Shown here: positions 36,603-45,778 of the stretch, one piece after another
Layout of the letters: the number at the start of each line of letters is the position of its first letter
Position numbering within the stretch: the stretch's first letter is position 1
Origin: Paenibacillus turpanensis
GTDB lineage: Bacteria > Bacillota > Bacilli > Paenibacillales > YIM-B00363
Direction of reading: 5' to 3'
Assembly: GCF_011421635.1 (NCBI RefSeq)
Contig: NZ_WTLI01000018.1
Location: 1-64,000 of the forward strand
Length of the DNA: 64,000 nucleotides
The notes under the pieces: generated by a model
What the model was told of the DNA's origin: nothing
The model's database searches: none
What the model saw: only the letters and a program-made list of their open reading frames with translations
Translations under genes and position numbers: made by a program

Positions 36603-38288
36603 ATGATTACAGAACCAACGAACGGAAAACCTCAGCTGCCGTCCATGTTTTGCTTTCAATGCCAAGAAGCGGCGAAAGGCACCGGCTGCACCATTGTCGG
36701 CGTGTGCGGAAAGCCGCATGACGTGGCGAACCTTCAGGATCTGCTGGTCTATCTACTGAAAGGGATCTCCTACTGTAGTAATCACGCCGAGCTTCCGGAG
36801 GCTTTGGAGCAGCGGGTGTCCGTCTTCATCATGGACGCTTTATTTGCAACGATTACGAATGCCAACTTTGACCGTGACGTCTTTATTCAAAAAATTCATG
36901 AGGCGTTGGCACTTCGCAGTGAGGTGCGCAGCGTCCTGGAGGAGCAGTACAGTGTGGATGCTTCCAAGCTGCCTGACGCGGCGGTTTGGTATGCGGATAC
37001 GGAAGCTGCGTTTGACGCGAAGGCGAAGCTCGTTGGTGTGCTTTCCACGGTAGACGAGGATATCCGTTCGTTGCGGGAGCTGCTGACGTACGGGCTGAAG
37101 GGGATGGCGGCGTACGCTTATCATGCGCTGCACCTCGACTACGCAAGCACCGAAGTAAACCGGTTTATGCGGCGCGCGCTTGCGGCTACCCTGAACGATT
37201 CGCTGGGGGCGCAGGAGCTGATCGCTCTCAATATGGAGGCCGGTAAGGTCGGCGTCGAAGCGATGGCGCTACTCGATCAGGCAAACACGAGCACCTACGG
37301 CAATCCGGAGATTACGAAGGTGAATATCGGAGTACGCAATCGTCCTGGCATTTTGATCAGCGGCCATGACCTCAAGGACATGGAGGAGCTGCTGAAGCAA
37401 ACGGAGGGCACCGGCGTTGACGTGTATACGCACAGCGAGATGCTTCCGGCGCACTACTACCCGGCGTTTAAGAAATATGAGCATTTCGTCGGCAACTATG
37501 GCAATGCCTGGTGGAAGCAGAACACGGAGTTTGCATCGTTTAACGGGCCGATTCTCATGACCACGAACTGCATCGTGCCGCCAAAGGACAGCTATAAGGA
37601 TCGTATCTACACGACCGGAAATACCGGCTTCCCGGGACTGCAGCATATTCCGGAGGGCAAGGACGGCAAGCCGAAGGACTTCTCGGTGCTGATTGAGCAT
37701 GCGAAGCGGTGCCAGCCGCCGACCGAGATCGAGAGCGGCGAAATCATCGGCGGCTTCGCCCATGCGGCGGTGATGGGCGTGGCGGATCAAGTCGTGGATG
37801 CGGTGAAAACCGGCGCGATCAAACGCTTCTTCGTTATGGCAGGCTGCGACGGACGGATGAAGTCGCGGGAATACTACACCGATTTTGCCGAGCAGCTTCC
37901 TCAGGATACGGTCATCTTGACCGCAGGCTGCGCGAAGTACAAGTACAATAAGCTTGATCTGGGCGCCATCGGCGGAATTCCGCGCGTCCTCGACGCCGGA
38001 CAGTGCAATGACTCCTACTCTTTGGCGATCATTGCGCTGAAGCTGAAGGAAGTATTCGGCCTGCAGGATATTAACGAGCTGCCGATTTCCTACAACATTG
38101 CGTGGTACGAGCAAAAAGCGGTGATTGTGCTGCTGGCGCTGCTTTATCTTGGCGTAAAGAACATTCATCTCGGTCCAACGCTTCCGGCGTTCCTTTCCCC
38201 GAATGTAGCGAAGGTGCTGGTGGAGAATTTTGGGATCGGCGGTATTACGAATGTAGAGGACGATATGCGGATGTTCCTTGGGGCGTAA
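36603..38288 (+). CDS. hcp: Hybrid cluster protein (hydroxylamine reductase / NO-related)
   Basis: 561 residues. The N-terminal cluster ligands C17, C20, C29 and C35 ([19 protein letters not shown]) give the CxxC-x8-C-x5-C pattern, and hybrid-cluster ligands are visible in the TNCIVPP, AGCDGR and [11 protein letters not shown] blocks. Hcp proteins reduce hydroxylamine in vitro and handle nitric oxide in vivo. GGAGG precedes the ATG, 16 bases after the oxidoreductase gene. Co-transcription with a ferredoxin-reducing enzyme suggests that the latter supplies its electrons (inference). Confidence 0.96.
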   Translation: MITEPTNGKPQLPSMFCFQCQEAAKGTGCTIVGVCGKPHDVANLQDLLVYLLKGISYCSNHAELPEALEQRVSVFIMDALFATITNANFDRDVFIQKIHEALALRSEVRSVLEEQYSVDASKLPDAAVWYADTEAAFDAKAKLVGVLSTVDEDIRSLRELLTYGLKGMAAYAYHALHLDYASTEVNRFMRRALAATLNDSLGAQELIALNMEAGKVGVEAMALLDQANTSTYGNPEITKVNIGVRNRPGILISGHDLKDMEELLKQTEGTGVDVYTHSEMLPAHYYPAFKKYEHFVGNYGNAWWKQNTEFASFNGPILMTTNCIVPPKDSYKDRIYTTGNTGFPGLQHIPEGKDGKPKDFSVLIEHAKRCQPPTEIESGEIIGGFAHAAVMGVADQVVDAVKTGAIKRFFVMAGCDGRMKSREYYTDFAEQLPQDTVILTAGCAKYKYNKLDLGAIGGIPRVLDAGQCNDSYSLAIIALKLKEVFGLQDINELPISYNIAWYEQKAVIVLLALLYLGVKNIHLGPTLPAFLSPNVAKVLVENFGIGGITNVEDDMRMFLGA

Positions 38289-38325
38289 GTTTCCATACAA
38301 TCCGGGCATAACGCTCAGGTTTTAC

Positions 38326-38366
38326 AGGGCTGCTTTGAACCCTCGGAAGGGGGCGAAGCAGCCTTT
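38326..38366 (+). terminator. Terminator of the oxidoreductase-hcp operon
   Basis: AGGCTGCTT-type stem: GGGCTGCTT with AAGCAGCC, an inner CCC/GGG stem, followed by TTTTCCTTT. Confidence 0.85.
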
Positions 38367-38435
38367 TCCTTTGGTAATGTATTGGTACTGGCATGCTCCG
38401 CCCGGTCGCGAATATATTTAGCTTTGGGTGGTGAT

Positions 38436-38960
38436 ATGCAGATGACACAAGCAAACGGTTTTCAGCCTGGCGATATTTTAGTCGCCTGCGATAATGAATT
38501 AAATGTGCCGACAGGGATACTCGGACATGCGGCTATCGTGGTCAGCCCGACCCAGATCGTCGAGGCGGTCATTACGTACCCGTATGTTCAACTATCGGTG
38601 ATTGAGTCGTTTCGGCGTATACACCCGAAGCATGCGGTGTACCGTCCGAATACTCCCAAGCTTGGGGAGGCGGCGGCCCAATTCGCGGTGTGGTATTTGC
38701 AGCAAAGCAATGCGTATAAAAAGCAGGGGTATAATGTGCCTCCGTTTTCTTTCTCATCCGCGATTCCGCTGCAGGATGCATGGACCTCGACGTACTGCTC
38801 CAAGCTGGTGTGGCTGAGCTATTTTTACGGGGCGGGCATTTCGTTTTACAACGATTTTTACTTATTTACTCCGGAGGATTTGGACACGGGATTGAAAAAC
38901 GACCCGCAATTTACCCTGTTGTATAAACATCCGGAATTCCAGTTTCTCATTAATACGTAG
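38436..38960 (+). CDS. YiiX/YebB-like permuted papain-fold (NlpC/P60 superfamily) protein
   Basis: 174 residues from ATG 38436 (GGTGGTG upstream; ATG 38442 also possible). It opens with GFQPGDILVACDNE and GHAAIVV, the His part of a circularly permuted NlpC/P60 domain; the Cys is in TYCSKLVWLSYFYGAGI. There is no signal peptide. Such proteins are thought to be hydrolases of amide or thioester bonds, with the substrate unknown. Stands alone. Confidence 0.8.
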   Translation: MQMTQANGFQPGDILVACDNELNVPTGILGHAAIVVSPTQIVEAVITYPYVQLSVIESFRRIHPKHAVYRPNTPKLGEAAAQFAVWYLQQSNAYKKQGYNVPPFSFSSAIPLQDAWTSTYCSKLVWLSYFYGAGISFYNDFYLFTPEDLDTGLKNDPQFTLLYKHPEFQFLINT

Positions 38961-39160
38961 GATTACGAAGGAGTCCCCGGTTAATCAAAGCTTTCCAGAC
39001 TGACGTAGTCGAACCCATCGCTACACTCCGCACCTACCCAATTTCGCCCGCTCTAGGCGGATTGCCGATTCCGCCAATGCACCCTCCACATATGATGACA
39101 TTGTGTTAACGCACAGGAACAACAAACCATAATGAAGACATAAGGAGTGTGTTAAATATC

Positions 39161-39430
39161 ATGGTAGGATTGGGTAACGGAGCTTTCGGTGCAGGTTTGA
39201 ACGCAGGTCTTAACGCGGGTGTAAATGCAGACGCTCATGTGAATGCAAACGTTGGTCTGGGTGCAGGCGTAGGCGCAGGTTACGGTGCAGGCTATGGCGC
39301 GGCTAACCCTGGTTTCTATGCAGCAGCAGGCTACGGTAAGCCGGCAGCGGCAGCGGCGTATTCCACAACAGGCGCGATCCTTGTGCTGTTCATCCTTCTC
39401 GTTATCATCTCCCGTTCCTTCCGCGTGTAA
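39161..39430 (+). CDS. Gly/Ala/Asn-rich protein with YjcZ-like membrane tail
   Basis: 89 residues from ATG 39161 (AAGGAG is 13 bases upstream; GTG 39149 is too close). An N-terminal repeat region (GLNAGLNAGVNADAHVNANVG and GAGVGAGYGAGYGAA) is followed by one membrane segment GAILVLFILLVIISRSF, close to the tiny sporulation membrane proteins of the YjcZ type. The upstream sequence AC, 17 bases, CATAATGA resembles a sigma-K promoter, which would fit late sporulation, but this is weak. The repeat-rich extension is unusual. Confidence 0.7.
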   Translation: MVGLGNGAFGAGLNAGLNAGVNADAHVNANVGLGAGVGAGYGAGYGAANPGFYAAAGYGKPAAAAAYSTTGAILVLFILLVIISRSFRV

Positions 39431-39489
39431 GGAGCGAGGAAGAGCGTTTATGATGAAGCGTTGAATCCGAGTAAGCTCGGGTCAATTGT

Positions 39490-39537
39490 AAAAAAGCGGC
39501 TTCGCTGAGTATAGGCTCAGGCGTAAGCCGCTTTTTG
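39490..39537. terminator. Bidirectional terminator
   Basis: AAAAAAGCGGCTT-C-GC-TGAG pairs with CTCA-GGC-G-TAAGCCGCTTTTT: a strong stem with A-run and T-run on either side, between convergent genes ending at 39430 and 39568. Confidence 0.92.
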
Positions 39538-39567
39538 TGGTGCTTTGCCTTTGTACAGCAGGGCTGT

Positions 39568-39741
39568 TTACTTTTCTTGGTTTTTGTTTTGCTCGGCGTT
39601 ATCGTTATCCGGTACGTTGTTAAAGGACGTCACCGTATCCGCTGCCTCAACCGTATCGTTGACGAAAGCCATATCCTGGTTTTCGGCGTTCATGTTTGTT
39701 GTGCCGGTGTAGTTGCCGCGGTGTACTTTGTTTTCGGACAT
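39568..39741 (-). CDS. Small acidic Asn-rich protein
   Basis: 57 residues from ATG 39741, which has GAGGAGGTG eight bases upstream. The sequence (MSENKVHRGNYTGTTNMN..., ending NDNAEQNKNQEK) is hydrophilic and probably disordered. Not recognised. Supported by the very good ribosome site and by a terminator just after the stop. Confidence 0.65.
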   Translation of the reverse strand: MSENKVHRGNYTGTTNMNAENQDMAFVNDTVEAADTVTSFNNVPDNDNAEQNKNQEK

Positions 39742-39907
39742 GCGGGCACCTCCTCTCCTCATTCTTCTTAGATAAGATTTGCTGGAAAAGGGTGGTTTAT
39801 ACGGACGGGCAGTAATAAGTAGGCAACCTTCAATGGATAACAAACGTTATATAGGAAGAGAAGATGAAGCGTCACCATAATATAATCGATCGTGCAGGGG
39901 TGTTGAT

Positions 39908-40318
39908 ATGAGTAATCTTGATGAAACGGATTTATCCTGGGACCATCCTGGCGAGGCGTCACTTTGGATCGGGAGGTTTGAATCGGAAGAACATCTGAAT
40001 AGCTATTTGGAGTTCTGTTATGGAGATGATGATGAAACCATCAAGCCTCCATTTTGCAAGGATTTTGCCATTTACCATTTTGATGAGGACTTTCGTGAGG
40101 CTTACATAGTGGAGGAAAGCAGCAATAATCTTGCAGATTTATTGTCCGGCTGTTCCTATGATGAAGAGCTCATCCAGCAATTTATCGATGCAGGAGAATT
40201 GGAAGAAGCGATGAATACCGTGATTCTATTATTTAATTATAAGTATCATGGTAGATGTAAAGAAATACGTAGTGATGGCTATAGTTTAAGATACATTGGG
40301 AACGTCAGGTACGAGTAA
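39908..40318 (+). CDS. Imm22-like immunity protein
   Basis: 136 residues. The opening block (ASLWIGRFESEEHLNSYLEFCYGDDDE), FCKDFAIYHFDEDFREAYIVEES and a C-terminal NTVILLFNYKYHG resemble the Imm22 family, which protects against polymorphic toxins. It is acidic and cytosolic. No toxin gene is beside it, so it is an orphan immunity gene or a protein of another role. Lower GC than its neighbours suggests transfer (impression). Confidence 0.65.
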   Translation: MSNLDETDLSWDHPGEASLWIGRFESEEHLNSYLEFCYGDDDETIKPPFCKDFAIYHFDEDFREAYIVEESSNNLADLLSGCSYDEELIQQFIDAGELEEAMNTVILLFNYKYHGRCKEIRSDGYSLRYIGNVRYE

Positions 40319-40408
40319 CCGTGTTAATGTCGGAACCCAAGGCTTGGATAACAGGCTGCCGGACGATGAGCCGAGCAGCCTATCTCCGTTTTACGGACCG
40401 ATGACGAC

Positions 40409-40963
40409 CTAACAATGCCCCCGCGACGCACGATATTCATCCTCAAGAATACTCATGATAATCGCATCGTGAAACTGATGATCGTAGAACAAAACCTCCC
40501 GCTGCACACCCTCGCGCTTAAAGCCGATGTTTTCATAAACGCGGGCAGCCCGCTCGTTATATGAAAATACATTCAGCTCGATTCGATGCAAATGGAGTAC
40601 GCCGAAGCCGTAATCCAGCATTAAGCGCAGCGCTTCGGTTCCATATCCCTTGTTTTGATGCTCCTCGCTCGAAATGGCAATTCGGATGTTGGCGTTACGA
40701 TTGACCGGATCGATGCTTTGGATGGCAATATCTCCAATCAATTCATCAGAATCCCGTAAAGCGATTAAGAGAAGCACAGTGGACGCATCTTGAGACTTGC
40801 CCTCAATGTATCGCAAAATTTGCTCGCGGTTGAAGTGCTTCTGCGTACCGGTCAGCTTTCTCGTATTCGGCTGATAGAGGGATGCGAGATACCAGTCTGT
40901 ATCCGCAATTTCGATCGGCCGTAAGTAGACTTGTTGGCCTTCCAAAAAACGTACAGGTGTCAT
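40409..40963 (-). CDS. GNAT acetyltransferase (RimJ/RimL-like)
   Basis: 184 residues. Acetyl-CoA binding pattern in SSEEHQNKGYGTEALRLMLDYGF (Q-x-x-G-x-G/A type), and NVFSYNERAARVYENIGFKREGVQRE near the end. It probably acetylates a small molecule or a protein N-terminus. Divergent from an unusual MocR regulator (41072), which is likely to control it. Confidence 0.92.
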   Translation of the reverse strand: MTPVRFLEGQQVYLRPIEIADTDWYLASLYQPNTRKLTGTQKHFNREQILRYIEGKSQDASTVLLLIALRDSDELIGDIAIQSIDPVNRNANIRIAISSEEHQNKGYGTEALRLMLDYGFGVLHLHRIELNVFSYNERAARVYENIGFKREGVQREVLFYDHQFHDAIIMSILEDEYRASRGHC

Positions 40964-41071
40964 ATGAGCTCAGCTCCTTGGCATGTTTACAGTATCTAAA
41001 ACTAACATATCCCTGTATATTAAAAAATGTACAGTTTTTGATATTTTAAGATGACAGCTAGGAGTAAGGCC

Positions 41072-42520
41072 ATGTTATATATTCCACAATTTCATCATGC
41101 TTCAGCGTTGCCTTATTACATTGCGCTGTATGAAGCGATCAAACGCGACATTATGGAGGGGAGATTGCGTCCGAATGACGCTCTGCCCTCAATTCGTAAG
41201 CTTGCTGCGGGTTTATCGATCAGCACGACCCCGGTAGAGGTCGCCTATCAGCAGCTGATTGCTGAAGGCTTTGTAGAAAGCCGCCCCCGGCAGGGCTTTT
41301 TCGTTGTTTCTCTGCCGGTCTCCTACGGAGAGCTTAAGCTTGGGGGGCCGCAGCTAGAGCCTGCACAGCTTGACGAGACTGCAGCCGCCTCAGAGCAGGT
41401 CTACATATATGATTTTCATATGGCCAAGAACGACAATGAGCATTTTCCGATCCGGGTTTGGAAAAAGCTGTTCAGCCAGGTATTACGCGAGGATTATGAA
41501 GAATTGTTGTTTTACGGCGATGCCCAAGGCGAAAAGGAGCTGCGCGAGCAAATCGCGACATACTTGGGGCGTCTTAGAGGGGTAATTTGCAGGCCGGAGC
41601 AGATCGTGATCGGCGCGGAGCAGCATCTTCTTATGCATTATTTGGCGCTGCTTCTGAGGGATGTATCCTCTGTGATAGCGGCTGAGCAGCCAAGCTACCC
41701 GCTCATTCCTTCCACGTTTGAGTCAGAGGGTTACGAGGTATATACGATCCCGCCAGCGGACCACGGCGGTATTTCTGTGCCTCATCTGGAGCAAAGCTCT
41801 GCGCGTATACTCTTCGTATCCCCTTCCCATCGTTTCCCGGACGGCAGAGTGATGCCTTTTTCCGAGAGGCTGGAATTGCTGGAATGGGCGAAGCGCAGAG
41901 AAGCCTATATTTTGGAGGACGATTATGGCCGAGAGCTGCGCTATCAAGGCCAGTCCATTCCTGCACTGCAAGGAGTAGATTCCAGGGCGAACGTGATTTA
42001 CCTCGGGGGCTTCTCGCAAATTCTTGCACCCGACCTATGCATTCATTATATGGTGCTTCCGGAGACGTTACTGCCGCGCTATCACAGTCTGCGCCGGACA
42101 TTGCTGTTTGAATCCTCCTGCTCCAGAATCGTTCAGCGGGCACTCCGGCGTTTTATGGAGGAAGGGCATTTCGAGCGGCATGTCAGCAAAATGAGAAATG
42201 TGTACCGCCAAAAGAATAACGTCATGGTGCAATCGCTTCGGGCGTTATTCGGCGAATGGGGGGAGATCGTTAATCCCGAAGCGGGATTGCACGTAATATT
42301 GAAGCTCCATTCTGCAGTTAGCGAGCGGGAGATGGTTCGGATTGCGCGGGAAAACGGCGTGTTTGTGGCTGCGGCTTCCCCGTATTATCCGGGACTGTCT
42401 GACCGCAACCGGGAGAGGCAGTTTATGATCGGCTTCGGCGGAGTGCCGGAGGAGCGGATTCACGAGGGCTTGCTTCGGCTGAAGGAGCTTTGGGCGCCAT
42501 CCCTCTTTCCAATATTTTGA
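41072..42520 (+). CDS. MocR-type GntR regulator lacking the PLP lysine
   Basis: 482 residues from ATG 41072, with TAGGAG upstream. N-terminal GntR helix (ALPSIRKLAAGLSISTTPVEVAYQQLIAEGFVESRPRQG) and a C-terminal aminotransferase-like domain (from about residue 105). Where MocR regulators have F-S-K and S-A-R, this one reads GGFSQILAPDLC: the Schiff-base lysine is Q316 and the phosphate-binding arginine is C323. Neighbouring motifs (SPSHRFPDG, ILEDDYGRELRY, GLHVILKL, IGFGG) are kept, so the fold is likely intact but PLP cannot be held as an internal aldimine. It is divergent from the GNAT gene. Confidence 0.92.
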   Translation: MLYIPQFHHASALPYYIALYEAIKRDIMEGRLRPNDALPSIRKLAAGLSISTTPVEVAYQQLIAEGFVESRPRQGFFVVSLPVSYGELKLGGPQLEPAQLDETAAASEQVYIYDFHMAKNDNEHFPIRVWKKLFSQVLREDYEELLFYGDAQGEKELREQIATYLGRLRGVICRPEQIVIGAEQHLLMHYLALLLRDVSSVIAAEQPSYPLIPSTFESEGYEVYTIPPADHGGISVPHLEQSSARILFVSPSHRFPDGRVMPFSERLELLEWAKRREAYILEDDYGRELRYQGQSIPALQGVDSRANVIYLGGFSQILAPDLCIHYMVLPETLLPRYHSLRRTLLFESSCSRIVQRALRRFMEEGHFERHVSKMRNVYRQKNNVMVQSLRALFGEWGEIVNPEAGLHVILKLHSAVSEREMVRIARENGVFVAAASPYYPGLSDRNRERQFMIGFGGVPEERIHEGLLRLKELWAPSLFPIF

Positions 42521-42586
42521 TATGGATTCTCCCCTCTCAAATTACGATGATAGAAAGGAGCTTACTAGAAGAAAGGGGAGATCCGA

Positions 42587-43456
42587 ATGAAGAAAGCGGT
42601 TGTAGCTGCTGCCGGCGCGTTGCTTGGCATGACGCTCATAGCTCAGACGGCTTTCGGAGCATCCTATACGGTTCAGGCCGGGGACTCCGTTTGGAAAATT
42701 GCAACGAAGCACGGACTTAGCACGGGACAGCTCGTAGAAATGAATGGACTGGCTTCCGACATGATTATGCCGGGGCAAGTGTTAAAGGTACCGGGTCCGG
42801 AAACGTATTCGGTGAAAAAAGGCGAGACACTTTGGATCATTACGCAAAAGCTGGGGATTACTTTGGAAGCGCTTTTGGAGGCAAATCCGGGTGTCCAACC
42901 GACCAATATTTACGAGGGTCTTACCCTGCAACTGCCGGAAGGCGTGGAAGTGTCCAAGGAGCTGCTTGCTCCAGCGAAGCCGGCGGAATATCTTAACGGT
43001 GTGTTCCCGGTTGCCAAGGGTCAGTACCAGCCGATGATTAACACGTACGCAGACGCGAGAACGTGGACACCAAACGGACCGGCGGTTCGTACGCATGAGG
43101 GTGTAGACATTATGGCAGCCGAAGGGGTGCCGGTGTATAACGCCGTTGAAGGCACGGTCATCAATTATGGCTGGAACCAGATGGGCGGCTGGCGTTTAAC
43201 CGTGCGCGTCGATGATTCGACGGCATTTTATTACGCGCATCTCAGCGGCTACGCACCGGGCATCGGCCCAGGGGTGAAGGTACAGGCCGGACAGCTGATC
43301 GGTTATGTCGGCGATACGGGTTATGGGCCAGTAGGGACGAAAGGAAAGTTCGATCCGCATCTGCACTTCGGCATTTACAAAACGAATGGCAAGTGGCAGA
43401 GCATGGATCCGTTCGAATATTTAAAATGGTGGGAGTTCAATAACGCCAAACCATAA
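42587..43456 (+). CDS. Secreted LysM-M23 peptidase
   Basis: 289 residues. The signal peptide (KKAVVAAAGALLGMTLIAQTAFGA) is followed by two LysM repeats (about 26-69 and 72-116), which bind peptidoglycan, and a lysostaphin-type M23 domain (about 150-280) with zinc/catalytic residues H170, D174, H218, H258 and H260. It cuts cell-wall peptide cross-bridges. AAGGGGAG precedes the ATG. Followed by a terminator. Confidence 0.95.
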   Translation: MKKAVVAAAGALLGMTLIAQTAFGASYTVQAGDSVWKIATKHGLSTGQLVEMNGLASDMIMPGQVLKVPGPETYSVKKGETLWIITQKLGITLEALLEANPGVQPTNIYEGLTLQLPEGVEVSKELLAPAKPAEYLNGVFPVAKGQYQPMINTYADARTWTPNGPAVRTHEGVDIMAAEGVPVYNAVEGTVINYGWNQMGGWRLTVRVDDSTAFYYAHLSGYAPGIGPGVKVQAGQLIGYVGDTGYGPVGTKGKFDPHLHFGIYKTNGKWQSMDPFEYLKWWEFNNAKP

Positions 43457-43460
43457 GTGA

Positions 43461-43502
43461 AAAAGGTTCTTTTCCGCATGCTGGGGAAAGGAGCCTTTTT
43501 TG
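43461..43502 (+). terminator. Terminator of the LysM-M23 gene
   Basis: AAAGGTTCTTTTCC pairs with GGGGAAAGGAGCCTTT (G-U pairs and one bulge), followed by TTT. Confidence 0.82.
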
Positions 43503-43568
43503 CGCGCCGTGCCGTTTTGACTTCCGATTTATTTTTGGGTAAGGTAGGGCGTAGGAGGATGATGCAAA

Positions 43569-44399
43569 ATGACCTTTAGTCAACTATCGGATTATACGGT
43601 TTTACATAATGGAGTAAAGATGCCTTGGCTCGGCCTCGGCGTATGGCGCGTCAATGAAGGCAATGAGGTGGAGCATGCGGTAAAAGCGGCGATTCAGACC
43701 GGATACCGCAGCATTGACACGGCCGCCGTTTACGGCAACGAAGAGGGAGTCGGCAAAGCGATTAAAGAAAGCGGAGCCAAGCGCGAGGACCTGTTTATTA
43801 CAACGAAGGTGTGGAATGCCGATCAAGGCTACGACCAAACCCTTCAAGCCTTTGAAGACAGCCGCAAGAAGCTGGGCTTGGAATACCTTGATTTGTATCT
43901 GGTGCACTGGCCGGTAAAAGGTAAATACAAGGACACATACCGCGCTCTGGAGAAGCTGTACAAGGACGGCGTTGTGCGCGCGATCGGCGTAAGCAACTTC
44001 CAAGTGCATCATCTGCAGGATGTAATAAATGACTGCGAAGTGAAGCCGATGGTCAATCAGGTGGAATACCACCCGCTGTTGACGCAGAAGCCGCTTCTTT
44101 CGTTCTGTAAGGAAAACGGCATCCAGCTGGAGGCGTGGAGCCCGCTGATGCAGGGCAATCTGGACCAGCAGGTGCTGCAGACCATCGCGCAGAAGTACAG
44201 CAAATCGGTGGCCCAGGTCATCCTGCGCTGGGATTTGCAAAATGGCGTCGTTACGATTCCGAAATCGATTACACCGTCCCGGATTGAAGAAAACTCGAAG
44301 GTATTCGATTTCGAGCTTTCCGACGACGATATGGAAGCAATCGATGGACTGAACCAAAATCATCGTTTCGGCCCGGACCCGGACAATTTCAATTTCTAA
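43569..44399 (+). CDS. Aldo/keto reductase
   Basis: 276-residue NADPH-dependent TIM-barrel reductase, close to the YtbE/YvgN type. The catalytic tetrad D50, Y55, K80 and H113 is present (RSIDTAAVYGNE, TTKVW, LVHWP), as is the cofactor loop IPKSITPSRIEEN. Such enzymes reduce glyoxals and other aldehydes. GGAGG precedes the ATG. Stands alone with its own terminator. Confidence 0.95.
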   Translation: MTFSQLSDYTVLHNGVKMPWLGLGVWRVNEGNEVEHAVKAAIQTGYRSIDTAAVYGNEEGVGKAIKESGAKREDLFITTKVWNADQGYDQTLQAFEDSRKKLGLEYLDLYLVHWPVKGKYKDTYRALEKLYKDGVVRAIGVSNFQVHHLQDVINDCEVKPMVNQVEYHPLLTQKPLLSFCKENGIQLEAWSPLMQGNLDQQVLQTIAQKYSKSVAQVILRWDLQNGVVTIPKSITPSRIEENSKVFDFELSDDDMEAIDGLNQNHRFGPDPDNFNF

Positions 44400-44420
44400 A
44401 ACAAAATAAACGACAACAAG

Positions 44421-44454
44421 GAAGAGCATCCGGTGGAAGGGTGCTCTTCTTTTT
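44421..44454 (+). terminator. Terminator of the aldo/keto reductase gene
   Basis: An 11-bp stem GAAGAGCATCC / GGGTGCTCTTC followed by TTTTT. Confidence 0.9.
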
Positions 44455-44551
44455 ATCAAAATCTCAAAGGAGAAGGTAAAATAAAGCGCTTGCACATATG
44501 GTAAAATGGATTGGTAAAAGGTGGAGGACAAAACAAGGAAGGGGATTCGCC

Positions 44552-45691
44552 ATGTCCAAGGTGCGCGTCGGAGTGATCGGATTAGGCAATATGGGTACCC
44601 AGCATTCCAAGTATTTGTTTGAGAACGAGGTCGCCGGGGCGGAGCTTTCCGCCGTATGTGATGGAAGACCGGAGCGGCTCAAGTGGGCAAGAGAGCAGTT
44701 TGGCGAAAAGGTAGCTCTATTCGATAATGTGGAAGCGCTTTTAAGCTCGGGTGTGATCGACGGGGTGCTGGTGGCGACGCCGCACTATGACCATCCCGAT
44801 TTAGCCATTCGCGCCTTCACGCATGGGCTGCATGTACTGATCGAAAAGCCGGCGGGCGTGTATACGAAGCAGGTGCGCGAAATGAACGAAGCCGCGGCCA
44901 AGTCCGGCAAGGTGTTCAGCATCATGTACAATCAGCGCACCAATCCGCTCTATGCGAAGCTGAAGGAATTGATCGATTCCGGTGAGCTTGGCGAGGTGAA
45001 GCGGACGAACTGGATCATTACGAATTGGTACCGCCCGCAAAGCTATTACGATTCGGGCGGCTGGCGCGCAACCTGGGCCGGCGAAGGCGGCGGGGTGCTG
45101 ATTAATCAGGTGCCGCATCAGCTGGATTTGTGGCAGTGGACGTCAGGGCTGATGCCGAAGCGGATCCGCGCGTTTTGTTATTTCGGCAAGCATCGCGACA
45201 TTGAGGTTGAAGATGACGTTACGGCTTTTGTGGAATACGAAAATGGCGCAACCGGCGTTTTCGTCGCTACGACGGGGGAGGCGCCGGGAACGAACCGGTT
45301 TGAAGTGGCAGGGGATCGCGGCAAAATCGTCATCGAAAATGATCAGCTCAGCTTTTGGCGGCTGCGGGTGCCGGAATCGGAGTTTAACCGCTCGTTTACG
45401 GGCAGCTTCGGCTCGCCGGAATGCTGGAAGGTCGATGTGCCGATTCCAAGCGGCGGGGTCCAGCATAAAGGCATCACGCAGGACTGGGTGAATGCGATTG
45501 TGAAAGGCACGCCGCTGCTGGCGCCCGGCGAGGAAGGCATCCATGGGCTGACGCTGTCTAATGCGATGCTGCTGTCGACGTGGACCGACAGCTGGGTGGA
45601 GCTGCCGATGGATGAGGACTTGTTCGTGGAACTGCTGCAGGAGCGGATTCGCAGCTCGAAGACGACGAAGCAGGCGGGAACCTATAAATAG
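44552..45691 (+). CDS. Gfo/Idh/MocA family oxidoreductase, first copy
   Basis: 379 residues from ATG 44552 (AAGGAAGGGG upstream). N-terminal Rossmann fold (VGVIGLGNMGTQHSKYL), the conserved EKPAGVYTKQ with the catalytic-type lysine, and a C-terminal alpha/beta domain with GGGVLINQVPHQLDLWQW. It uses NAD(P) to oxidise a sugar or cyclitol. Followed by a second family member and a TIM-barrel isomerase, the pattern of a sugar or inositol-type catabolic unit. Confidence 0.93.
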   Translation: MSKVRVGVIGLGNMGTQHSKYLFENEVAGAELSAVCDGRPERLKWAREQFGEKVALFDNVEALLSSGVIDGVLVATPHYDHPDLAIRAFTHGLHVLIEKPAGVYTKQVREMNEAAAKSGKVFSIMYNQRTNPLYAKLKELIDSGELGEVKRTNWIITNWYRPQSYYDSGGWRATWAGEGGGVLINQVPHQLDLWQWTSGLMPKRIRAFCYFGKHRDIEVEDDVTAFVEYENGATGVFVATTGEAPGTNRFEVAGDRGKIVIENDQLSFWRLRVPESEFNRSFTGSFGSPECWKVDVPIPSGGVQHKGITQDWVNAIVKGTPLLAPGEEGIHGLTLSNAMLLSTWTDSWVELPMDEDLFVELLQERIRSSKTTKQAGTYK

Positions 45692-45778
45692 CAAGGATAA
45701 GCACACGAACGGAAGAATGAAGGTCAAATAAACGTAAGGGTAAGTATACTAGGGGTCGAAAAGGAGGAACAGCAGCTC

